The notes: generated by a model from the letters alone, not told the origin. A stretch of DNA of 64,000 nucleotides from Anaerolineales bacterium (GCA_030583885.1 CP129480.1:1116001-1180000), one strand, 5' to 3'. Positions 17,032 to 26,600 are shown, counted from the first letter of the stretch. Made by a program: numbers and translations.

Positions 17032-18280
17032 ATCAGTAGATCACGAAAGCACAAAACATGATTGATGTTGAATGACCTCAGTCGCACCCCAGAAGCGTTC
17101 AATGGCACGACTGAGCAGGAAAGCGACACGGCGCAAAGAAAGCCAGAAGCGATTGAAAGATTCTAACGGTGTTTTAAGCGCGGAGGCCAGATTCTGGCGC
17201 AAGGCAATGTACAGATTGAACAAGACAAAAGCCAAACCAACCAGCAGCAAGCGGATGACAGGATTACGGGTGGAAGTTCGAGCGCGCACCTGGTTCATTT
17301 GTCGGTAGCTCGACTCAATGCCGAAGCGTTGACGATAAAGTTCAAACACCTGGGCAGGCAAAATGCCAGAGGGCAATCCGGAGACGGCGTACGCAAACCA
17401 CTTGCTCTTGTGTCGTCCATAGCGTCCTTTGGAATAGCGCTGGACGACCACCGCCTGCACTGTATATATGCCATATTTTGGGCTGTTAAAGGTGTAGGTG
17501 GTGACACGTGATTTACCTTGAAACAAAGTCCGCACACCGCCCGACTTGCCACGCACGGGAATGGGCGTTACGAAACTGACCTTGTGTTGGTCCAGAACCT
17601 TGAAAACCGGCTTGGAGCAGAAACCTTTGTCCAAAAACACCCGTCGAATGCGAAATTTGAGTGTTTTCAGGCGTTTCAGCAGCCAGCGGACGATGTCGGC
17701 CATATCCTCGCCATGTTCGATGAAGCGCAACGCCACAACGTAGCGCCGATGGTCCCGCACAATCGAAACCGTGGCGTAACCATGAAAATGGGTTGTCCCA
17801 GACTTGGGTGCACTGCGTACGATCTCCTTTCTGTCTTCATACGGCTGACCATGATATGGGATCAGGGTCAGGTCAATCGCCACATTGAAATCGCGTTTGC
17901 ACTTCCATACACTGGGATGGAGTTGCCGATGAAAGATGCGGTTCAATCGGTTCTGCAAACCGGCTCGGTCTGGCAGCGACTGGGCTAATACTTCTCGCAG
18001 ACGATTACCCGAAGGCGCATTCTGCAACTCCAGACAAGCCGATTCAATGCTCAAACGATGCACATTGGCGTATGCCAACACATACAGGATATCTTCGGCA
18101 GTGATCCGGGTGTTTCGCAATTCCAGCGGCAGGTTCTTGCGAACCACCGTCATGAAAGCATTCAGCACTTGCTCGGAATGAATTGTTCGGGTAATCTTGA
18201 TTGTGGGCTTGGACATGGTTATGGGTTTCCTTGGTCGGAGCCAAGTTAACCACGTTCAAGCCTTTTCGTGAACTACTGAT
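17032..18280 (-). mobile_element. Insertion sequence, about 1.25 kb, single DDE transposase
   Basis: One transposase gene bounded by 17-bp terminal inverted repeats: ATCAGTAGATCACGAAA at 17032-17048, and its inverse with one mismatch at 18264-18280. Transposase stop and left repeat overlap. Flanking 5-mers (ACATT and TATGG) do not match, so either the target duplication was lost or a deletion took the original flank, in agreement with the truncated genes on the right. Confidence 0.88.
17041..18216 (-). CDS. DDE transposase, IS4/ISH3-like
   Basis: 391 residues with an apparently intact frame. Catalytic residues are suggested by VAIDLTLIPYHG (first Asp), VFLDKGFCS (second Asp) and the C-terminal YRQRFGIESSYRQMNQVRA, which fits the Y-(2)-R-(3)-E signature of IS4-superfamily transposases. 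I place it nearest the ISH3 group, but IS4-family assignment is by motif only. Lies between matched inverted repeats. Confidence 0.88.
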   Translation of the reverse strand: MSKPTIKITRTIHSEQVLNAFMTVVRKNLPLELRNTRITAEDILYVLAYANVHRLSIESACLELQNAPSGNRLREVLAQSLPDRAGLQNRLNRIFHRQLHPSVWKCKRDFNVAIDLTLIPYHGQPYEDRKEIVRSAPKSGTTHFHGYATVSIVRDHRRYVVALRFIEHGEDMADIVRWLLKRLKTLKFRIRRVFLDKGFCSKPVFKVLDQHKVSFVTPIPVRGKSGGVRTLFQGKSRVTTYTFNSPKYGIYTVQAVVVQRYSKGRYGRHKSKWFAYAVSGLPSGILPAQVFELYRQRFGIESSYRQMNQVRARTSTRNPVIRLLLVGLAFVLFNLYIALRQNLASALKTPLESFNRFWLSLRRVAFLLSRAIERFWGATEVIQHQSCFVLS

Positions 18281-18642
18281 TATGGTTTCAGATCGGCGGA
18301 AGGTTGAACCCGGGCTTCTTCAAGAGTGATTTTTGAGGGCATTCTTGTGCAAAGTGCCAAAAAGATGATAACCAGTGTCGCTCTCCTATCACTGACCTGA
18401 TTGCTTGAGCAATCCCTTTTTATCAACCCCTCCTGCAAAGCAAACTTAACCAGTGCGGCACGCGTACGCAATCCAAGCTTTTCCATACCACGAGCGCGAT
18501 AGGTTTCCACAGTCTTGGCGCTCAGACTGAGTTGTGCTGCAATCTCTGCGCTGGTGTGACCAAATGCAACCATTTTTAGCACTTCCTGCTCACGTTCGCT
18601 CAAGCATCGCGTAAGCCCGTGGCTTTGGAGATGGACGTGCAA
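18281..18642 (-). pseudogene. Truncated LuxR-type regulator, C-terminal DNA-binding remnant
   Basis: Contains LSEREQEVLKMVAFGHTSAEIAAQLSLSAKTVETYRARGMEKLGLRTRAALVKFALQEGLI, a LuxR-type helix-turn-helix without the receiver domain. The 5' side is fused at about 18610 to kinase-derived sequence, and the 3' end meets the IS. The tail after EGLI looks out of family. It could still make a small DNA-binding protein, but the context says deletion product. Confidence 0.75.
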
Positions 18643-18806
18643 TTGGCAAAGTTGGTTTCCATGACGCGCAGACCAACGATAAGAGAGGTCAAATTCTGGG
18701 ATGTGGAGTCATGCAGTTCGCGCGCGACGCGGCGGCGTTCATCCTCCTGCGTGGCGATCACTTTTTCGAGCAGCTGGCGGCGCAGGATTTCGCGTTCCCC
18801 ACGGGT
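18600..18806 (-). pseudogene. Histidine kinase fragment (HisKA_3 region)
   Basis: About 65 codons in a minus-strand frame: [19 protein letters not shown], then EDERRRVARELHDSTSQNL and TSLIVGLRVMETNFANC, then a stop at 18600-18602. This is the dimerisation/phospho-acceptor helix (His in RELHDS) of a NarX-type kinase. Both the sensor part and the ATPase domain are missing. Its ends are deletion junctions with the Fe-S gene and the LuxR remnant. Confidence 0.8.
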
Positions 18807-19345
18807 GACTGAAAACCACCGCTATGCTCCCGTGCGATGCCGTACTCGTAATTGGCGGCGCGTTCATAATCATCCGCCGCATCGCGCCTGACGATCAACC
18901 CCTCCGCGACCGGCGTTTCCTTGTCGTTGACATAGGCATAGCCAAAATCGGTGGTACGCGCGCTGTACGGGCAGGCGTTCAGGCAGTAACGACAGCCGAT
19001 ACAGGGGTCATAGTCCATCACGGTCACCCCCTCCGCGTCGACATAGGTCGCATCCACCGGACAGACCGGCACACAGGGCGGTTCATCACATTGCATGCAC
19101 GGGCGCGGGATGAACGTGCGTGTCACATGCGGGTACGTGCCGCGCTCCTGCTCGATGACCGGGCGATAGACCACACCCGGCGGAAGTTTGTTCTCCGCCA
19201 CGCAGGCGATGGTGCAGGCATGACACCCCACACATGTTCGCAGGTCGATGACCATGCCCCAGCGGCGGTCTTCAGGCGCTTTTTGCAAGGCGCGCTGGAG
19301 ATCTTCCTGCATTCGCATAAGAACGTCTTTCGGTTGCAGAGCCAT
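18800..19345 (-). pseudogene. Truncated molybdopterin-oxidoreductase Fe-S subunit
   Basis: Begins at the ATG at 19345 ([13 protein letters not shown]) with GGAGG upstream. It holds the four-cluster ferredoxin pattern of DmsB/PsrB/NrfC-type electron-transfer subunits: [25 protein letters not shown] and [13 protein letters not shown]. The fourth cluster's cysteines and the C-terminus are missing: family sequence ends near [11 protein letters not shown], and the frame then runs into kinase-derived DNA (to a stop at 18758). No catalytic subunit is nearby, so the operon appears to have been removed by deletion. Confidence 0.8.
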
Positions 19346-19515
19346 AGAGAAGCCTCCCCGTAAAAGATTCGGATGGATTTCCGATAATGCCATTGATATT
19401 TTCCCCTTCAAGGCGTTTTTGGGACAGCGGGAAAACTCCGCATCTTTTGTCAGGATTGTCGGGGAAACCCCTACACAAAAACCGACGTTCTGCCCGTCAT
19501 TTGATGACTTCCGTC
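19346..19515. other. Intergenic between truncated Fe-S gene and arsR-like gene
   Basis: 170 bp of divergent promoter region without a gene. The minus-strand side holds the ribosome site of the Fe-S remnant. Confidence 0.5.
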
Positions 19516-19565
19516 ATATTCGTTATTTTGAATGAGTGCTACAATATATTCAGGATAACGAATAT
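19516..19565 (+). promoter_or_regulatory. Inverted-repeat operator and -10 of arsR-like gene
   Basis: Arms ATATTCGTTATTTTGAAT (19516-19533) and ATTCAGGATAACGAATAT (19548-19565) form a 16-of-18 inverted repeat with a -10-like TACAAT (19540-19545) between them, next to the ATG at 19564. This is the usual layout of an ArsR/SmtB autoregulatory operator. Confidence 0.75.
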
Positions 19566-19968
19566 GAAAAAGCCATCCATCCCCGAAATCTCCGAAAAAA
19601 TCTCCATGCCGCTCACTGCCATCGCTTCACCGCAGCGCATTGCCATCCTGCTCGCCATTGGAAAAGGCGAAGCCTGCGTCTGCCACCTCGAAGCCGCGCT
19701 CGGTTGGCGGCAGGCGTATATTTCCCAGCATTTGATGGCATTACGCAAGGCGGATATTTTGCAGGATCGCCGCGAAGGGCGCTACGTCTACTACCGACTG
19801 AAAAACGCCTCTTATCTGGACCTGATCATTGACTCTGCGGCTCTAAGCGGACTCTCCTCCGAAACCGTTCACGCGATCATCAACACGCAAACCTACCCCT
19901 CGTGCGAGTGTCCGCATTGTGTACCTGTGCTAATTCCCGTCACAGCACTGAAACCGAAGACCACATGA
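19564..19968 (+). CDS. ArsR/SmtB-family metal-responsive repressor
   Basis: 134 residues with a winged helix: ISMPLTAIASPQRIAILLAI, ACVCHLEAALGWRQAYISQHL and MALRKADILQDRREGRYVYY. The CVC pair at the recognition-helix entrance and the Cys-rich tail (SCECPHC) could ligate a thiophilic metal or metalloid. The ATG at 19564 is preferred to an upstream in-frame start that would cross the operator. It overlaps the permease gene by 4 bp (ATGA), so translation is coupled. Confidence 0.9.
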   Translation: MKKPSIPEISEKISMPLTAIASPQRIAILLAIGKGEACVCHLEAALGWRQAYISQHLMALRKADILQDRREGRYVYYRLKNASYLDLIIDSAALSGLSSETVHAIINTQTYPSCECPHCVPVLIPVTALKPKTT

Positions 19969-21419
19969 ACAATCTGCTCGACCTCCTCTCCAGCGGACTT
20001 GGCAACCTCGCTTCCTATCTCGCCGCCCACGTCCTGCTTTGCCTGCTGCCTGCTTTCTATATTGCGGGCGCAATGACCGCATTGATTCCAAAAGAAACGA
20101 TCACGCGCTTTTTGGGACGCAACACGCCAAAATATATTTCCTACCCCGCCTCGGCGGTAGCGGGCTTCCTGCTTGCAGTTTGCTCCTGCACAGTCATCCC
20201 GCTCTTTGCAGGGATCTACAAAAAAGGCGCAGGGCTCGGACCTGCCATCACCTTCCTGTTTGTCGCACCTGCTGTCAACGTGCTGGCACTGGTGTACACG
20301 GGCGGCATCCTCGGCATGGATCTTGCCATCGCACGCCTCATCCTCTCGCTGGCGTTCGGGATCGGGATCGGCATCATCATGGCACTCCTCTTCCAACGCG
20401 CAGACGCCGAACATGACGCCGCAACCGACGCCATGTTCGCGGGTAAAGCCGCGATGCGCCGCGCGGGCATCATCTTTTTGCTGGTGTTGGTCTTTTTACT
20501 CGTGGCTGGCACCTTCCAATTTGGCTTCCTTACGCAAACCTACGCCGAACTTACCCTGCCCATCCGCGGCATGGACACATTCCAGAATTATCTCGCCGGT
20601 CTCATTCCCTTCGATGCCAGCAGAGGCGAAGACGGCGTTACTGCGCAGGGAGCGTTCCTCATCGGCATGTTGGTTCTGATCGGGCTGGCTTCGTGGAGAG
20701 GCATCGAAAACATCTTCGACGGCTTCAACGCCTGGACGTGGATTTCCACAGCACTGGTCGGCTTGACATTGCTCATCGCGGCACTCAGCCTGACTCCACA
20801 CGCAAGCGGATTGACCCTCGGTTTTACAGGCAAGTTCTTCGGCGTCCTGCTTTCCACGCTTGTGTTAGGCTGGCTGTTGAAAACCAAACTGACCGAAGAC
20901 GAGACGCGCGAATTCCTCTGGGAATCATGGAAGTTCGTCAAGCAGATCTTCCCGCTTTTAGTCTTTGGTGTTTTTGCTGTGGGCATCATCCGCGAGTTGA
21001 TCGAACCCGAATGGATCCAATCACTGGCGGGGCAAAACACCCTGCTTGGCAATTTCATCGGTGTGGTCTTTGGCGTGTTCATGTACTTCCCAACGCTGGT
21101 CGAAGTGCCGATTGCACAGATGTTCCTCTCACTCGGTATGCATCGTGGACCCCTGCTCGCCTATCTCATTTCCGACCCCGAACTTAGTTTGCAAAGCATT
21201 CTCATTACCGCCACGATCATTGGTCGCTTCAAGGCTTGGGTCTACGTGGGTTGGGTGGCACTCTTCAGCACGCTGGCGGGGCTTATCTATGGCGCATGGG
21301 TGGACGGCGCGGGCATCAGTCTGGTCTCACTGTATTTGCTAATTTTTATCTGCCTGCTTTCAGGAGCGTTATGGCTGGTCAACCGCCGCAACGCTCATCA
21401 TCTGGCAACAGCACACTAA
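19965..21419 (+). CDS. Permease of the DUF318/YraQ (ArsP-like) family
   Basis: 484-residue inner-membrane protein with about ten to twelve helices. The hallmark AVCSCTVIPLFAGIYKKGAG motif near residue 68 and the second half-repeat with MYFPTLVEVPIAQ are typical of the DUF318 permeases, which include ArsP, an exporter of trivalent organoarsenicals. The start at 19965 overlaps the regulator stop. Followed after 12 bp by a thioredoxin-like protein, a pair commonly seen. Substrate not provable from sequence; an arsenical or other thiol-reactive compound is a fair guess. Confidence 0.88.
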   Translation: MNNLLDLLSSGLGNLASYLAAHVLLCLLPAFYIAGAMTALIPKETITRFLGRNTPKYISYPASAVAGFLLAVCSCTVIPLFAGIYKKGAGLGPAITFLFVAPAVNVLALVYTGGILGMDLAIARLILSLAFGIGIGIIMALLFQRADAEHDAATDAMFAGKAAMRRAGIIFLLVLVFLLVAGTFQFGFLTQTYAELTLPIRGMDTFQNYLAGLIPFDASRGEDGVTAQGAFLIGMLVLIGLASWRGIENIFDGFNAWTWISTALVGLTLLIAALSLTPHASGLTLGFTGKFFGVLLSTLVLGWLLKTKLTEDETREFLWESWKFVKQIFPLLVFGVFAVGIIRELIEPEWIQSLAGQNTLLGNFIGVVFGVFMYFPTLVEVPIAQMFLSLGMHRGPLLAYLISDPELSLQSILITATIIGRFKAWVYVGWVALFSTLAGLIYGAWVDGAGISLVSLYLLIFICLLSGALWLVNRRNAHHLATAH

Positions 21420-21431
21420 AAGGAGTTTCAC

Positions 21432-21683
21432 ATGCTTACCATCAAAGTTCTCGGTTCGGGATGCGCCAACTGCAAACGCGTCGAACAGATCGCGCGGAAA
21501 GTCGTCGCGGAGTTGGGCATCGAAGCGGATGTCATCAAGGTGACCGACTACAACGACATCATGACCTACAACGTTCTCTCCACCCCGGGCTTGGTCATCA
21601 ACGAAAAACTTGTTTCCACGGGCCGCATCCCCGCCCCCGCCGAAGTGACCACCTGGGTCGCTGACGCATTACAAACTGCATAA
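21432..21683 (+). CDS. Small thioredoxin-like redox-active disulfide protein
   Basis: 83 residues; CxxC site Cys11-Ala-Asn-Cys14 in KVLGSGCANCKRVE, then the cis-Pro loop STPGLVINEKL. This matches the archaeal/bacterial 'redox-active disulfide protein 2' (MTH895-type) family, cytosolic. Clear ribosome site AAAAGGAG. Immediately downstream of the DUF318 permease; may hand thiol-bound metal or metalloid to it. Confidence 0.9.
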   Translation: MLTIKVLGSGCANCKRVEQIARKVVAELGIEADVIKVTDYNDIMTYNVLSTPGLVINEKLVSTGRIPAPAEVTTWVADALQTA

Positions 21684-21754
21684 CGAATCAACAAAAATAT
21701 TCGTCTCCGTGTGTCGGCAATCGTAATCTTCTTCCTTTGTGGAGCAAATCCGTT

Positions 21755-23011
21755 ATGACGAAATTCCACTATGCCCGTGTGAACGAAAACAATGAAGTTG
21801 TGCTTCCTGCCCGTGTGGCGGAAGAATTGGGGATTGTTCCCGGCGATGAACTGCGGGTCGAGCCGAATGGACATGGCATTTATGTTCACTCGCCTGTCAA
21901 CGCGCTCAAGCGGGTGTATGTGGAAGCGACCAATAAATGCAATTTGAATTGCAGTACCTGTATGCGCAATGTGTGGGATGTGAAGTTTGGCTACATGGCA
22001 GGGGAAACTTTCGGGCGTATTCTGGCAAATCTTCAAGACTTGCCGAACAAACCCGAGTTGTTTTTTTGCGGATATGGCGAGCCGCTTTCTCATCCGCACA
22101 TCCTTGACATGATCCAGCGTGCCAGGGAACTTGGGCATCGTGTTTCCTTGATCACCAACGGCATTCCACTGACGGAACGGGTCGCAAACAGGCTGATCGA
22201 ACTGAAACTCGATATGTTGTGGGTTTCAATGGATGGCGCTTCGCCTGAATGTTACATGGACGTACGCCTTGGCGATGCCCTTCCGCGCATCATCGACAAT
22301 TTGAAATACCTGCAGGTGAAAAAATATCGGACGTTCGGCGCATCCAACTGGGCGGGCCATCCAAAACTCGGCATCGCTTTTGTGGCGATGAAGCGCAACA
22401 TCCACGATCTAAATGAAGTAATTCGACTGGGCAGCAGGCTGGGCGCGGTGGAATTTTCGATCAGCAATGTGCTGGCGCATGACCACACCTTGCTTGATGA
22501 AAATTTATACATGCACTCCCTCGATATGGTGGTGGGACAGGAGATCAGACCGTTGGTGCATATGCCTCTTATGGACATCCGTCCTGACACTGTGGATGTG
22601 CTGGCAAATATGCTTAAGAATATGAACCGTCTGGAGTTGACAGGCAGTCTCTTAAACCAGAATACGGATCAATGCCCGTTTGTGGAACGCGGCAGCGTTG
22701 CCATTCGATGGGACGGCATGGTCAGTCCATGTTTGCCATTGCTGTACACACATACCCAGTTTCTGGACGATAGAGAACGCACATCACGGGAGTATTTTGC
22801 TGGAAACATCCACGAAAAGAATCTGTTGGAGATTTGGAAAGACGAGAATTACCTGGCATTAAGGAAGCGACTTCAGGATTTCGATTTTGCTCCCTGCGCG
22901 TTTTGCAATAGTTGCGAGATGGCAAACGAAAATATGGAGGATTGCTTTGGTAACGTCCAGCCGACGTGTGGAGGATGCTTGTGGGCGCGCGGGTTGATCC
23001 GCTGCCCGTAG
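21755..23011 (+). CDS. AbrB-like domain fused to radical SAM/SPASM enzyme
   Basis: 418 residues. Residues 1-45 form an AbrB/SpoVT swapped-hairpin-like domain (VNENNEVVLPARVAEELGIV, then PGDELRVEPNGHGIYVH). From residue 50 follows a radical SAM domain with Cys62, Cys66 and Cys69 (KCNLNCSTCMRN), a GEP-like FCGYGEPLSHP and a LITNG strand. The C-terminus has a Cys-rich auxiliary-cluster (SPASM-like) region: CPFVERGSVAIRWDGMVSPC, then CAFCNSC...C...CGGC. SPASM enzymes modify peptides or mature cofactors; I recall similar fusions near tungsten oxidoreductases, but none is present here. The ATG at 21755 has GGAG 10 bases upstream. Followed by an Fe-S protein and a 48-residue peptide gene. Confidence 0.85.
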   Translation: MTKFHYARVNENNEVVLPARVAEELGIVPGDELRVEPNGHGIYVHSPVNALKRVYVEATNKCNLNCSTCMRNVWDVKFGYMAGETFGRILANLQDLPNKPELFFCGYGEPLSHPHILDMIQRARELGHRVSLITNGIPLTERVANRLIELKLDMLWVSMDGASPECYMDVRLGDALPRIIDNLKYLQVKKYRTFGASNWAGHPKLGIAFVAMKRNIHDLNEVIRLGSRLGAVEFSISNVLAHDHTLLDENLYMHSLDMVVGQEIRPLVHMPLMDIRPDTVDVLANMLKNMNRLELTGSLLNQNTDQCPFVERGSVAIRWDGMVSPCLPLLYTHTQFLDDRERTSREYFAGNIHEKNLLEIWKDENYLALRKRLQDFDFAPCAFCNSCEMANENMEDCFGNVQPTCGGCLWARGLIRCP

Positions 23012-23080
23012 TTTGATTGCAGAATAAGCCGAGAGTTGGGGAAAATCAGTCCATGAGCGCAATAGAAATGAGAGGAAGTC

Positions 23081-23617
23081 ATGCTCATTGAAAAATATGA
23101 TGTCGAAGTCTTCACGCCACCCTGTGAGCCGGGAGCAGAACGGTACGCGGCGCGGGCGCGATTGACCGTTGACATTTCAGAAATCCTGCCGTACCTCAAC
23201 GCGACTTTGCGCGGCGCGGTCTATCATCCCGCCGCCCAGGCGCTGACCTGGAAAAAGGGTGGGCACAACATCGCCTTCCATGCCTACGAAGTGGCGACCT
23301 CCAATGTGGATGACCGCGAGGGTGCGGAGAATGAACTAAAAGGGCTGATCGAACTGGTCAACCGTACCTGGGAGCGCCGCGACGAGATCACTCCCGACAC
23401 CACCACGCACCAGCGTCCCATGCCGATGGCGATTTATAAACTCTTGCCGAACACCAACTGCAAACAATGCTGTGAGCCGACCTGTTACTCGTTCGCGTTG
23501 AAACTGGCGGTCTCGCAGAAAAAACTTGCCGACTGCCCGCCGCTCGCCGAACCGCAATACGCGGAGCAACTGACCGCGTTGCAGGAGATCGTCATCGAAG
23601 CTCCTGCGATTGGGTAA
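23081..23617 (+). CDS. Fe-S protein with ACS/CODH-type four-cysteine motif
   Basis: 178 residues. The N-terminal half is unrecognised; the C-terminal region carries LLPNTNCKQCCEPTCYSFAL followed by ADCPPL, which is C-x2-C-x4-C-x16-C, the spacing of the small 4Fe-4S domain found in CODH/ACS and related electron-transfer proteins. Ribosome site AGAGGAAG upstream. It lies 69 bp after the radical SAM gene and 10 bp before the 48-residue peptide gene, so it could donate electrons to the radical SAM enzyme. Confidence 0.78.
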   Translation: MLIEKYDVEVFTPPCEPGAERYAARARLTVDISEILPYLNATLRGAVYHPAAQALTWKKGGHNIAFHAYEVATSNVDDREGAENELKGLIELVNRTWERRDEITPDTTTHQRPMPMAIYKLLPNTNCKQCCEPTCYSFALKLAVSQKKLADCPPLAEPQYAEQLTALQEIVIEAPAIG

Positions 23618-23627
23618 GGAGGCTGAT

Positions 23628-23774
23628 ATGAAAAAAGCATTGACTGTTGTTCTGGAAGACAAGGACATCATCGAGTTGATGCGCATCCTGATGGATAGCG
23701 ACGCCAAAGGCGCTCTGGAATTCCTGCGCGAGCATTTCAAGGGCAAGGCGCACGACCTGCTCGAGGGCGGTTGA
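23628..23774 (+). CDS. 48-residue peptide with C-terminal Gly-Gly
   Basis: Small frame with an excellent ribosome site (AAGGAGG, 23616-23622), 10 bp after the Fe-S gene. It begins MKKALTVVLEDKDIIELMRI and ends KAHDLLEGG. Predicted mostly helical, charged, no membrane segment. Its place after an AbrB-radical SAM-SPASM gene makes it a candidate substrate or partner, but it has no Cys and no leader/core division I can recognise. May equally be a small regulatory protein. Confidence 0.7.
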   Translation: MKKALTVVLEDKDIIELMRILMDSDAKGALEFLREHFKGKAHDLLEGG

Positions 23775-23933
23775 AAGGTGATGACCGAAGCGCCTGGTAC
23801 AGGCGCATTGAAAGTAAGCGGAAGCTTGTTCAGGAAGTGATGGGAACAGTTTGCCTGTCTGCTGTATCAAGGCGACCTTGGAAGCAATGTTATGACAATT
23901 ACAAAGGTCATCCATGTTATGTGACATCATTCA

Positions 23934-23962
23934 TTGACCGATGGCATGAGCGGCAATATAAT
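23934..23962 (+). promoter_or_regulatory. Sigma70 promoter of ars operon (leaderless)
   Basis: -35 TTGACC (23934-23939), 17-bp spacer, -10 TATAAT (23957-23962). The ATG at 23970 is only 7 bases after the -10 and has no ribosome site, so the arsR transcript should be leaderless. An in-frame TTG that could be taken as an earlier start is the -35 box itself. Confidence 0.82.
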
Positions 23963-23969
23963 TCAATTT

Positions 23970-24377
23970 ATGTTGAACTATTTATCAAATAAAACCAAAC
24001 CTGCCCCCGTCAATCTTGAATTGTTGGCAGAACGCCTCAAGGTACTTGCCGAGCCGAAGCGCCTGCTCATCTTCAATCTGTTAATGGAAGGTATGCAGTG
24101 CAATTGTGAACTTGGCAGCGCGCTGAACATGCCGCCTAACCTTATCTCGCATCACTTAAGTAAGTTACGCGCTGTCAGTCTGGTGGATGTGGAACGTGAT
24201 GCGGTGGATTCACGCTGGGTGTACTACTCGGTCAACCGCGCCGCATTGGATGAATTGAACACCGCTTTTGGCGCGTTCTTTGATCCCAAACGCATCCAGC
24301 CGCGCCAACCCAATTGCGGTCCGCAAATCATAAGCGTGAATTCATCGAAAAATACTTCGAAAAAGGAAATCGTATGA
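23970..24377 (+). CDS. arsR: ArsR-family arsenic repressor
   Basis: 135 residues, winged helix (RLKVLAEPKRLLIFNLLMEG, CNCELGSALNMPPNLISHHLSKLR, WVYYSVN). The CNCEL pair in the alpha-3 region corresponds to the classic As(III)-binding Cys pair of ArsR. The tail adds a further Cys (QPNCGPQ). Start at 23970 fixed by the promoter. Overlaps arsC by 4 bp (ATGA). Directs arsC and acr3. Confidence 0.92.
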   Translation: MLNYLSNKTKPAPVNLELLAERLKVLAEPKRLLIFNLLMEGMQCNCELGSALNMPPNLISHHLSKLRAVSLVDVERDAVDSRWVYYSVNRAALDELNTAFGAFFDPKRIQPRQPNCGPQIISVNSSKNTSKKEIV

Positions 24378-24778
24378 AGCGTAAAGTCTTATTTTTATGT
24401 ACGGGAAATTCCTGCCGCTCGCAGATGGCGGAGGCGATTGTCAATGCGCGGATGGGGGGCGAGTGGCAGGCAGTCAGCGCGGGCACGAAGCCTGCGGGCT
24501 ACATTCACCCCAAGGCGTTGGAAACTCTGTCAGAAATCGGCATCCAACACGAAGGTCGCTCGAAACTGGCGGATGAATTTCAGGGAACTGATTTCGATCT
24601 GGTCGTCACCGTCTGCGATTCAGCGGCGGAGGAATGCCCTGTCTGGCTGGGAGTTGGCAAACGGGTACAGCATGGTTTCTTTGACCCCGCCCAGACCGAT
24701 GATATGGAAGATTTTCGACGTGTTCGCGACGAGATCGCGCAGGTCATCCCGCATATTTTGGAGCAGGCTGTTAATTGA
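24374..24778 (+). CDS. arsC: Arsenate reductase, LMW-phosphatase type
   Basis: 134 residues. The P-loop CTGNSCRSQMAE (Cys9-x5-Arg15) and the redox pair in VCDSAAEECPVW show a thioredoxin- or mycothiol-linked ArsC that reduces As(V) to As(III). The ATG at 24374 overlaps the arsR stop. Product passes arsenite to the downstream Acr3 pump. Confidence 0.94.
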   Translation: MKRKVLFLCTGNSCRSQMAEAIVNARMGGEWQAVSAGTKPAGYIHPKALETLSEIGIQHEGRSKLADEFQGTDFDLVVTVCDSAAEECPVWLGVGKRVQHGFFDPAQTDDMEDFRRVRDEIAQVIPHILEQAVN

Positions 24779-24819
24779 CTTGCTCTGTTTGAATACCACA
24801 ACAAGTATCTGGAGGCAAC

Positions 24820-25944
<1,125 letters not shown>

Positions 25945-25951
25945 GACAAAT

Positions 25952-25990
25952 CAAAATCGGCAGAGACATTCTCTGCCGATTTTGATTTTT
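25952..25990 (+). terminator. Terminator of ars operon
   Basis: Perfect stem AAAATCGGCAGAG / CTCTGCCGATTTT with loop ACATT, followed by GATTTTT. Starts 7 bp after the acr3 stop. Confidence 0.9.
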
Positions 25991-26100
25991 GCTTAGTTCC
26001 AGCCGTTTTATTGCAGGATGGCTCAGAATTTTGAATATTTTTTGTCGCTACATTTTTTGCGAAACTTATTACTATATACAATCATTCATCAATTTCTCCA

Positions 26101-26600
26101 TCATCCTGAGTATGAGGAGTTATTATCACCCATCATTGACTTCGGACGGTACTGCAACGCCTCCGCCAGATGCGCGGACTGGATCTCTTCACTCTCTGAC
26201 AAGTCTGCGATCGTACGCGCCAGTTTGAGGATGCGGTGATAGGCTCGTGCCGACAAATTGAGTTGACTCATCACCGCCCGCATCAGGCTCTGACCTTCGG
26301 GCTGGAGTTGGCAAAATTGCCTTACCTCGCCGATGCGCATGTCGGCGTTGCATACGATATTCGATGACTCGATATTCGAGTTTCGAATACTCGAATATCG
26401 TTGTGTTTGAACATCCCTTGCTCCTTGAACGCGCTTGCGAATGAACTTGCTTGATTCCCCCAGCCGATCCTCACCGAGTTTTTCGTAATCGACTCTCGGA
26501 ACTTCGATCTGGATGTCCATAGGATCCAGGATGTGTCCCGAGATGCGTTTCTGATGGTTGGTAACGACAGCGCCGCACACCCACAGGCTTTTTGTGGATC
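26101..26600 (-). pseudogene. comM/yifB C-terminal remnant (second copy)
   Basis: Open frame that from about 26600 matches the ComM/YifB C-terminal region: VTNHQKRISGHILDPMDIQ, EVPRVDYEKLGEDRLGES, IVCNADMRIGEVRQFCQLQP, MSQLNLSARAYHRILKLART and AEALQYRPKSMMG. The ATPase half with Walker motifs is absent, and sequence upstream of about 26600 (to 26694) is not homologous. About twelve extra residues around 26355-26400 come from a palindromic insertion. It covers nearly the same part of the gene as the remnant at 6440-6866. Probably not functional. Confidence 0.75.
26355..26400. repeat. Palindromic insert of CGATATTCGA units in comM remnant
   Basis: Two direct copies of CGATATTCGA (26355 and 26370) and an inverted CGAATATCG (26392-26400) lie inside the comM remnant, adding about twelve residues where the family has a short loop. 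Looks like a small palindromic element insertion. Confidence 0.55.

Noticed and set aside
17022..18290. Target-site duplication around the IS
   Set aside because: The 5-mers outside the inverted repeats (ACATT and TATGG) differ; no longer match was found.
23628..23774. Firm call of the 48-residue peptide as a RiPP precursor
   Set aside because: No Cys-rich core, no recognisable leader and no export or protease gene; kept only as a candidate partner.
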